A stretch of 64,000 nucleotides of DNA, taken from NCBI GenBank assembly GCA_017311185.1, contig JAESUZ010000126.1, positions 158,961 through 222,960 on the forward strand. The letters run 5' to 3'. This document shows positions 56,610 to 64,000 of this stretch, one piece after another. Under the pieces are notes generated by a model. It was not told the DNA's origin and did no database searches. It worked only from the letters and a program-made list of their open reading frames with translations. This stretch comes from Proteles cristata cristata. Taxonomy: Eukaryota; Chordata; Mammalia; Carnivora; Hyaenidae. A program made the position numbers and the translations under genes. Each line of letters starts with the position of its first letter. Position 1 is the first letter of the stretch.

Positions 56610-56740
56610 GAAATCACGTAATGTAACCCTAAGAGGTTGAACAACTTGCTCACGCTACCTCAGCTAAGTTAGTGGTGGCGATAACAACAGTAGTCTCCTG
56701 ACTCCTGGCCCAGTGGTTCCTATACTACCTCCCAATTCAC
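56610..56740 (+). mobile_element. MIR 3' fragment
   Basis: AAGAGGTTGAACAACTTGCT, AGCTAAGTTAGTGGTGGCGA, CTATACTACCTCCCAATTC. Confidence 0.5.
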
Positions 56741-57369
56741 ATTTATGGCTGGATATAAATAAGCAGACACTCATTACACCCATTTCATTTTATTTTAAGA
56801 TTCATTTTAAGAAAAGTCTTTCTGTGGTAAGAAGAGGGGGAATAAAACAGTACTCCAGAAGGAAATGAAAGATGATTTGTTTTTACCAAATCTGCAGGGA
56901 ACCCAGCGAGGGAATGCCAGCACACATCAAATTACCTACTTACGAGTTATGCTGCTGACAGTGGGGTTACTGTGAGCAACTTTCTGGATCTCTTTGAGCC
57001 TTAATTTCTTCTCTGGCCCATAGTTTAGGATTTCAGGAGTGGGATTAGGAGGTGCCCGGGCACAGCCTTCCTCGGGTGTATTGGGCAGCCTTAAGCGGTG
57101 AAGAATTTCCCGATGCAAGCAAAAGTGGACATCCACTTGATGGGAATGTTGTAGACATTATTCGGATGTTCTCTTGATGATTGGATGACCATTATGCCTG
57201 AGCTTGTTTCTATACTTCACGCTCTGTGAGAAATGAAGTACATTGAACGTTTCGGGCATAACCACACCATCTGACCTGTGGTCACCTACATAGTCATTCA
57301 ACAAGTAGTTACTGAGTACCCTGGTGCTAGAATCGAGGATGACAAGACATGCCCCTTGTCTGGGATGCC
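56741..57369. other. Unique sequence
   Basis: No repeat or exon recognised. Short minus-strand frames (e.g. 56,936-57,136) lack motifs. Confidence 0.4.
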
Positions 57370-57377
57370 ATAGATGA

Positions 57378-57618
57378 GGGATCAGCAAATTATGGCCCTA
57401 GGCCAAATCCCGCCCATCATCTTTCTTTCCAAATAAAACCTTACTGGAACACAGCCACGCCCATGGTTCATGTTGTTCACAACCAATCTCATGTCGTTGG
57501 TGGCCACTGTTGCGCTCCTACACCAGACTTGAGTACCTGCAACAGGGACCGTGTGGCCCACAAAACCTCACATATTTGCTCTTTGAGGCTTTATAGCACA
57601 AGTTTGCCCACCCTTGCT
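57378..57618 (+). mobile_element. hAT-Charlie-type element with intact 8-bp duplication
   Basis: Non-autonomous hAT element: GGGATCAGCAAATTATGGCC start, AACCTTACTGGAACACAGCC inside, GTTTGCCCACCCTTGCT end as imperfect inverted terminus. An exact 8-bp target-site duplication ATAGATGA flanks it at 57,370-57,377 and 57,619-57,626, the length hAT transposases make. No transposase is encoded. Confidence 0.85.
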
Positions 57619-57636
57619 ATAGATGAGCACGTGCAT

Positions 57637-57839
57637 TTTTTTTGTTGTTGTTTATTTTTGAAAGAGAGACAGAGTATGAGCAGGGGAATGTCAGAGAAAG
57701 AGGGAGATAATATCTGAAGCAGGCTCCAGGCTCTGAGCTGTCAGCCCAGAACCTGATGCGGGGCTTGAACTCATGAACCAAGAGATCATGGCCTGAGCCA
57801 AAGTCAGACGCCCAACCGACTGAGCCACCCAGGCGCCCC
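57637..57839 (-). mobile_element. Felid SINE, minus strand, perfect target duplication
   Basis: Target-site duplication GAGCACGTGCAT at 57,625-57,636 and 57,840-57,851. It lies immediately beside the hAT element and its target overlaps the hAT duplication. Near-consensus head complement CGACTGAGCCACCCAGGCGC. Confidence 0.95.
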
Positions 57840-57851
57840 GAGCACGTGCAT

Positions 57852-58835
57852 GTTTAAGTTCAATGTCATGGCCTACGTACAGAACTGGAGGAGGAACAAA
57901 AGCAGCACATGTAATTACTTCTTCTTGAAGAGGGATCAGAAAATTTTCAGAGGAATTAAACCATATAATCATGACGTCTTTGAGTGGGAAGAAACCTTAG
58001 CAGCTTTAACTGCCCTAGGTTTTCATCCAACCCTCTACATATTGCTCTACAGGATCCCTGATACGCTGCATTTCTCTCATAAGGAAAGTATACATGCTCT
58101 CCCTCCAGAGACGTGGTACAATTTTATAAAATTTCGGCTGCCAATTTATGCAGGTTCATAGGTAAGAGGTTCATAGGTGGCCTTTGCATTCTGAAAGAGA
58201 CCAAGAACCACGCATATCTTCATGTTACTATCTGAACTTCCGATGAAGCAAGTTCGTACTCTATAGCTGGCCCATGCCGATGACATTGACCTGCAGGACG
58301 CTTGAGGGACTAGGGCTTGGGGCCTGTCCTCTCCCCCATACACAGGGACGAAAGCCCAGCTTCTGTGGCCATGTTTTTATCGCCCCGGCAGTACCCCTAA
58401 GTCCTACTAATCAGGATTCAAACATACTCAATAATCAGTTGTAGGGAGACAGGGAGGAACGATCAGATTCACCTCACTTGTGCCCTAATGTCATATAGGA
58501 CCTCCTGGGGTACACTCCTCACAGGAGGAATTCTCCAGATAAGTGGCGTGGACTGATTGACTGGCTTCTTCTACAATTTACTGTCAGTCTGAAGAGGACT
58601 GCAGCAGCGTGATTAATGATTTGTTAAATATCCTACTCCCTTGTATGTCAAAGCCTTGACGCTCTATTTTTAAAATGCAATGGGAGATGGATACTTCGAC
58701 AGTGGGAGTCTTGAAAATTCCTCTGATAAACTCATGAAGGTCGCTGTAGAGGAAAAATTCCCCCCCCCCTTTTTTTTTACTTTAAACTCTGACATTTCAG
58801 CCTTCAAAAAACTACAAGAACCACATCTGTGGTAT
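57852..58835. other. Mostly unique sequence
   Basis: GAAGAAACCTTAGCAGCTTT with CATCCAACCCTCTACATATT near 57,990 resembles a widespread ancient mammalian repeat core. The 103-codon frame at 57,850-58,161 spans it and is probably chance. C-run and T-run at 58,761-58,779. Confidence 0.35.
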
Positions 58836-59133
58836 ACCACTGTTTCCCATATTTTTGCAATTACGGTGCTGCAGCAAGTAGTCTTGTGCTTATGTGTTTT
58901 CATATTGCTGGAGATATATGTTTAGGATAAATCCTTCCAAGTGGAATCGCTGAGTCAAAAGGTAAGTACACATATAATTTGGTTAAATATTGCCAAATTC
59001 CCTTCAGGAGAGTTGTACCAGTTTGCATTCACACCAGCAACATGTAAGAGCACCTCTTTCTCCACAGCCTCACCTACAGAGTGTGTTATACTTTTTGATT
59101 TTGGCCAGTATGATATGTGAGAAATGGATTCTT

Positions 59134-59337
59134 TTTTTCATGTTTATTTTATTTTTGAGAGAGAGAGAGAGCATGAGAGCTGGGTAGGAGCAGAAAGAGA
59201 GAGAGAGAGACAGAGGATCTGAAGCGTGCTCTGCACTGATGGCAGAGAGCCCAGTGCGGGGCTCGAACTCACAAACCATGAGGTCATGACTTAAGCTGAA
59301 GTCAGAGACTTAACTGACTGAGTCACCCAGGTGCCTC
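59134..59337 (-). mobile_element. Felid SINE, minus strand, target duplication
   Basis: Target-site duplication GAGAAATGGATTCTT at 59,119-59,133 and 59,338-59,352, identical. Inserted in the old LINE-1. Confidence 0.95.
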
Positions 59338-59632
59338 GAGAAATGGATTCTTAATGTCGTTTTAACTTGCGTATCCTAACATGCATGTCACTTGAGTGAG
59401 GGTGAATGTTTTTTGTAAGCTTAAAGGACATTTTAAGGTCTGTTTTGTGTCTGAATTATCCATATTTTTGTACATTTTTGTATCCAGGATTTGTTTTTTT
59501 TCCCTCAGAATTTAAGAATTTTTCATGTAGTGAAGATAGTAGTCATTTATCTGTCATACATGGTGCAGTATTTCTCTTGGTTTGTCAGTTTTCTTTTTGT
59601 TTATGGTAATAACATTCATTCGGTTTTTTAAA

Positions 59633-59855
59633 AAATTGTTTCTGATGTTTATTTTTTTGAGAGAGAGAGAGACAGAGTGCGAGTCGGGGAGGGGCGGAGA
59701 GAGAGGGACACACAGAATCCGAAGCAGGCTCCAGGCTTTAGGCTCTGAGCTGTCAGCACAGAGCCCGACTTGAGGCTCGAACTCACGGGCTGTGAGATCA
59801 TGACTTGAGCCGGAGTCAGACACTTAACCGACTGAGCCACCCCGCCCCCACCTTA
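59633..59855 (-). mobile_element. Felid SINE, minus strand
   Basis: Target-site duplication GGTTTTTTAAA at 59,622-59,632 and 59,856-59,866. The head complement ends CGACTGAGCCACCCCGCCCC, and the body has a small internal repeat CAGGCTTTAGGCTCTGAGC. Confidence 0.93.
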
Positions 59856-60445
59856 GGTTTTTTAAAGTATTGTTATGTAGTGAGATGTAGCAATCATTTG
59901 TTTTATTGTATTTGCATTTGGCGTTCTAGTTAAAAGACGTCTTAGTAATCTTGGCTTAAAGAGGCATGTTTTCTTTTAGTGCTTATATGGTTTCACTTTG
60001 CATTAGATCCCTGACCCATTTGAAATTTATTCTTATGTATGGTGTGAGGTGTGGATCTGATTTATCTCTTTCCAAATGGCTAACCTTTGTCCCAGCACCA
60101 TCTATCAAAAAACTCTGTCCTTGCTCCTGTTATTCAAGATATGACTTTTGTTATACACTAAAGTTCTGTATTTACTTGGGTCTATTTTTGAACGCTTTAT
60201 ACTTTTATAATGGTCTCTGTGGATGCACTGGTATCATGTCTGTTCAGTTACAGAGGCTTTATAATGCTTTATTGTCTGGTAGGGCTGGTATGTACTCATA
60301 GTTTTTTTTTTTTTTTATCTTTGTGTTTCCATGAGTGTTGTTAATTTTTTCACACGAGGCTCCATAACCACTTGTCCAACTCTATAAAAAAGCTTGTGGA
60401 TATTTTTGTTGGGATTATGTTAGATTTATAAATTAGCTTTATAAA

Positions 60446-61410
60446 TTAAAGTAACAAATGAAGTCACATCTTTATATGTTGAGTCATCCCATCAACAGAC
60501 AAGTGATGCCCTTACATTTCTCCAAAGCTGTTTTTCTGTCTTTTATGAGCAAAAACAAAAACAAAAACAACAACAAAAAAAACTCCCAAAACTTTAAGAA
60601 AATCAGATTTGACTTGGGACTATTGATATCATTCAGAACATGAGAAATGTATTTAATGATAATCTCATTGACCTATATAACAAGCAGAAAAGGGAAGAGC
60701 AAATCTGCCCCAAACCTGTTCCAACTCTATTCCAAGATGAAATGTCCTAGTCCAGCATTTACTCATTCATTCATTCATTCATTCTCATCAGTGACTTCAC
60801 TGAAGCCAGAGAATAGCTTTTCAAAACCCAAGAGAATAGTTCTAAAAGATGACAGTCGTGACTGATAATCCTGAAGATTCAAAAATATTTTGACAGTCTG
60901 AAATGATCAGCCCAAACTCAACAATTAGAGAAAAACCTACCCCGCGCTTCAAAAGTAGAATCGCATATGTAAAATTCAAGAAACAAAAACTGCATTAGCA
61001 GCCGTACTTTTGATATCTGCAGGAGGTTTCTAGATTGACCCATAAACTTAATAGAGGCCAGTACTTCCTATTTAGCAGCTGTTAAAATAACGTATTTATC
61101 CAAGCTTCATTAAAACATGTATGGTGACCAGACCAAGGCAAGCAGTGCACTGCTTTGGTTGGACCGACCTGGAGGGAACACTCTTTTCATTTGAGAAGAA
61201 GAATCATAAATTAAGGTAAAGAGGGACCGCTAGAGAGAATCTAGAAGAGAGCAATCAGAGATGTCAAGGTGTCAAGAAAGCATCTGTTGTTAGGAATAGT
61301 TGGAAGAGCTGAGGATATTGGAAAAAAAAGAAGCGAGAACTTGGAACCTTTACCTGTCTTTGATAGATGGGTGTCAGGAGCCCAGCACTGCTTTAGAGAC
61401 CAGAACAAGG
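60446..61410. other. Unique sequence
   Basis: Apart from the two simple repeats, no element or exon recognised. Confidence 0.35.
60548..60582. repeat. A-rich (CAAAAA)n repeat
   Basis: CAAAAACAAAAACAAAAACA units. A (CATT)n tract is at 60,764-60,784 nearby. Confidence 0.85.
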
Positions 61411-61860
61411 TGAAACAAGGGCGCAGCTGTGGGTTCGACTTGGATTTCCTAGTAGAGTTTCACTTTACCCAAGAGTTTGTGGGAGACAGTGAAGAGGTGG
61501 AGAAATAGAGTGGGCAGAGAGAATAAGAATGAATGTACTATAATGGACGACCCATAGCAGAAGCAGAGAGCTCAGTTGGGAGGATGTTGGTACAGTACAG
61601 ACAAAAGGTGATGGTGATTTGGTCTAGGCTCCAAAGTGATAGTGGAGAAGATGAGAGGTGTTGGATTTGGCAATTATTTTACAGTTAGAAATTATGAGAT
61701 TTACTAATGGGTTGGAGATGGGAGATGAGGGAGAGAAGAGAATGAAGGATGGATTTTAGGTTTGGGAGTTGAACAACTGGATGAATGGTGGTGCCATTTA
61801 ATGAGACAGAATACTGGTGGGGGTTAGGATGGAGTAGTATAGGAGAGTAGCAGCTCTCTC
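61411..61860 (+). mobile_element. Ancient interspersed repeat, class uncertain
   Basis: Purine-rich run GAGTTTGTGGGAGACAGTGA, GGTGATGGTGATTTGGTCTA, GATTTACTAATGGGTTGGAG, AGTTGAACAACTGGATGAAT follows an ancient mammal-wide repeat related to the block at 18.7 kb. Class not certain. A related piece may continue at 62,237-62,450. Confidence 0.5.
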
Positions 61861-61974
61861 CTATATGGTTGATTTTTAGAAGTGTGACCTTGAGCCAAGT
61901 GGTTTTTTACTATATATTATACAGTGTTTATTTTAAAAGAGCCTCCAATCCAGTTTAGGAGACAGAAAACCATC

Positions 61975-62027
61975 TATTTTTTTCTTTCTTCTTGTTTCTT
62001 TTCTTTTCTTTTCTTTCTTTTCTTTTC

Positions 62028-62054
<27 letters not shown>
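61975..62054. repeat. (TTTTC)n microsatellite at a SINE tail
   Basis: About 80 bp of TTTCTTTTCTTTTCT units directly adjoining the T-rich end of the following minus-strand SINE, suggesting growth from the A-rich tail. Confidence 0.95.
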
Positions 62055-62060
<6 letters not shown>

Positions 62061-62236
62061 AGTTTTAGTTATGTGAGAGAAGAAGGGGGTGGAGAGGCAG
62101 AGTGAGAATCCCAGGCAGGCTCCGCGCTGTCAGCGCAGAGCCCAACATGGGGCTTGATCTCAAGAACTATGGGATCATGACCTGAGCGAAAATCAAGGGT
62201 CAGACACTTAAGTGACTGAACCCCCCAGACGCTCCA
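62055..62236 (-). mobile_element. Felid SINE, minus strand, diverged
   Basis: AGTTTTAGTTATGTGAGAGA, CAGGCTCCGCGCTGTCAGCG and the decayed head complement TGAACCCCCCAGACGCTCC. Its tail is replaced by the TTTTC repeat. Confidence 0.88.
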
Positions 62237-62450
62237 GGCCAAAATCCACCTTAGAACAATTTAGGAAGAAAAAGTAAGCAATTAAAAAGAGGTATGGTAA
62301 AACTGGTAAGTGCAAATGAAATCCTGAGAAGAGAGAGATGATTGAAGACTCTAGTAGAAGAAGGCTTCCTGCAGGAGGTAGCATTTGTTCTGGGCCTTGA
62401 AGGCCATGCCCAAGGGCAAGAGCAAGGGTATGAGCATTCAAAGTTCTGCT
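62237..62450 (+). mobile_element. Ancient repeat fragment, class uncertain
   Basis: GAAGGCTTCCTGCAGGAGGT, TTGTTCTGGGCCTTGAAGGC match the conserved block of the repeat at 61.4 kb. Confidence 0.5.
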
Positions 62451-63625
62451 AAAATATAGCGTGGCCTTCGTGAGAATGTGCTTCCATGTAGCTTGACTTG
62501 ATGACTTTGACATTTACTAAGCGTGCTCTGGGTGCTCTGCTCCATTTTGCTTTGTGGTAGAAATGCCCCAATTTCGCTGTAGCGTTTGCTCATGGTTAGG
62601 GGATGTGACAGTGGAGTACAGCAGGGCACATGACTTTCAAAGAATCTCAAATATTTGTACCCTGGGTGGCCTGTCTCCAGCACTCACCTCTTCCTGGGAT
62701 TACACCCTCTGATTGGACCAGCGTGCAGAGTGGTTTCCTCAAGTGGTATCAACTCAGTCTCTCAGGTAGAAGATCTATGGAAAGAGATACAGATGTGTGG
62801 GTGTGAGAGCACATGGGGAGAGAGGCATTTCCCACACTCAGAACTGTTGACAGGGGCTACATCAGCACACTCTGAATATAGACAGCAAGTTGTGTCTTTT
62901 TGCTAAGGCAGCTGCCCCCAGTGGGAGCACAGGCTGTGCTATTCTAGAAAGCCACCATAATCTGATTGTAGCTCCTGCTCATTTTACCTTGTGATACATT
63001 CTTTCAAGTCAGTTCATGTTGTCCAGCTCCAAATTCATGTCCTCACGTTCCCACCCTGAGATAGAACTCACTCGGCTTTCCTTCTCTCCCCTTGCTAGAG
63101 GTAGTCCTAGAGCACAGTTTGCAAACTCTGCTTTGGGGGAACCCCAGGGGTTCTGAGCGGTGGGATGCTAGGAGAGAAACGATGAAGTTAAGGCCCTAAC
63201 TTCATCGGGTGGGAGCAAAGGCTACCTCCCTCTGCATAGCAGCTCCGCTTTGTCATTGTTTTGTATTTTGAGTTCTACATACGGTTTCATTAACATCGAC
63301 TCTGAAATGGACTGTTCTTAAAGGTAGAAGTAATAGATTCAAGCTCTTAATTTGACTAGGTTCTTTTGTTAAGTTGAGAGCGTTTTTCAAACGTGTTTTC
63401 ATATTGCTGGTCAACATGAGAACATGTTTATTTCAATGATCTGGTGGGCCATCCAGCAAGAGAAAGAGGCTCAAGGGGAGAAAAATCCAGCAAAAAGGAC
63501 AACAGAAATGATGAGGATGAGATGGAGACGGAGAGGCATATATAACATTTGCTCTTGAGTTATGTGATTAAAAGAGGATTTGGGAAAGCAGTGTTATAAT
63601 TTATAGATCTTTTTTCATTAATCTT
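62451..63625. other. Unique sequence
   Basis: No confident repeat or exon. A small palindromic motif TAAGGCCCTAACTTCATC with its near-complement GATGAAGTTAAGG lies around 63,181-63,206. Confidence 0.4.
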
Positions 63626-63629
63626 AGTC

Positions 63630-63735
63630 ATTCATTGACAGCCATTTATTGAAAACCCATTATGTTCTAGGCACTGTGCTCCATCCTGGACCCACAAAGA
63701 TGGACATAACTCGTAGACTCTAATTCAGGTCATCA
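63630..63735 (+). mobile_element. MIR/MIR3-like 5' fragment
   Basis: GCCATTTATTGAAAACCCAT and TTCTAGGCACTGTGCTCCAT. Confidence 0.5.
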
Positions 63736-63983
63736 GCCCCGCAGATTTTTAACAGTGCCCCAACATTCCCCCTTTCCCTCTAGGATCAAAAGCGGCAGGG
63801 TCCTAACATTTACAGAATTCAACTGGCCTATAGGGTTTTGAGTCATGAAATTTTCATCTGTTTTCATTCAAACCACATAGAAGGGAACTAATTAGAATGT
63901 AGAGCCTAACAGATTCCTCTACCCCTGCCCCCCACTCAGAGTACAGGTCCAATCAGATATTGCATTTAAAAAATACAAGTCCA
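63736..63983. other. Unique spacer
   Basis: No feature recognised. Confidence 0.35.
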
Positions 63984-64000
63984 GGGGCGCCTGGGTGGCT
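63984..64000 (+). mobile_element. Start of a felid SINE cut by the window end
   Basis: GGGGCGCCTGGGTGGCT, the exact SINE head, runs off the window edge. Confidence 0.9.

Larger units (their letters stand above)
58840..60445 (-). mobile_element. Old LINE-1 ORF2 segment, minus strand, with two SINEs
   Basis: Complement of ORF2: GAGTTGTACCAGTTTGCATT, CTTTCTCCACAGCCTCACCT, later TGACCCATTTGAAATTTATT and TTGTTGGGATTATGTTAGAT. Heavily decayed (L1M-age). Interrupted at 59,134-59,337 and 59,633-59,855. Much older than the two LINE-1 copies at 11.8 and 17.8 kb. Confidence 0.82.

Noticed and set aside
1..64000. CRISPR array, operon, prophage or plasmid features
   Set aside because: No regularly spaced short repeats, no bacterial-type gene density or ribosome binding sites. 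The repeats are mammalian retrotransposons.

Overview
This is mammalian nuclear DNA from a cat-like carnivore (Felidae or a close feliform). The diagnostic evidence is about 28 copies or partial copies of the tRNA-Lys-derived carnivore SINE in its felid form. The head has the tRNA-like promoter boxes, the body is CT-rich and the tail is AATAAA/poly(A). The canine form has a different head. The rest is ordinary mammalian interspersed repeat: LINE-1 of several ages, L2, MIR, MaLR-type LTRs, hAT (MER5/MER20-like) fossils and microsatellites. No complete protein-coding gene, rRNA, functional tRNA, CRISPR array, operon or bacterial/viral genome is visible. Nearly all open frames are short chance frames or decayed LINE-1 ORF2. 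The window looks intronic or intergenic.

Layout. 1-17.6 kb: a dense repeat field, with a LINE-1 3' part carrying three SINE insertions (0.2-2.8 kb), MaLR/LTR-like remnants (3.2-4.4 and 9.6-10.1 kb), an unusual perfect 175-bp inverted repeat made from an old LINE-1 3' end (7.54-8.04 kb), an L2 tail (8.5-8.9 kb), a truncated LINE-1 (11.8-12.5 kb), a cluster of MER20-like fossils (13.9-15.8 kb) and ten SINEs. 17.6-33.3 kb: no SINE at all in 15.7 kb and few other repeats between 19.3 and 30.3 kb. This quiet block has AT-rich stretches with homeodomain, CRE and AP-1/MAF-like motifs. It also holds one stretch (24,013-24,180) that looks like a real 168-nt coding exon on the + strand, plus a weaker - strand exon-like frame at 25.0-25.25 kb. 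31.06-31.89 kb is antisense LINE-1 ORF2 beside a CA repeat. 33.3-64 kb: repeat-dense again, with 18 SINEs, many MIRs, L2 and hAT pieces, an old antisense LINE-1 (58.8-60.4 kb) and a TTTTC microsatellite grown from a SINE tail. The window ends inside the head of another SINE.

How parts relate. There is no pathway to reconstruct. The most likely functional content is the quiet block, a candidate regulatory or exon-bearing part of a large gene or gene desert. I could not assign the exon-like peptide to a named gene. The clearest structural oddity is the perfect inverted repeat at 7.5-8.0 kb. Repeat family names come from recognised consensus features, not from a database run, and boundaries are approximate to about 5-20 bases unless target-site duplications (TSDs) are given.
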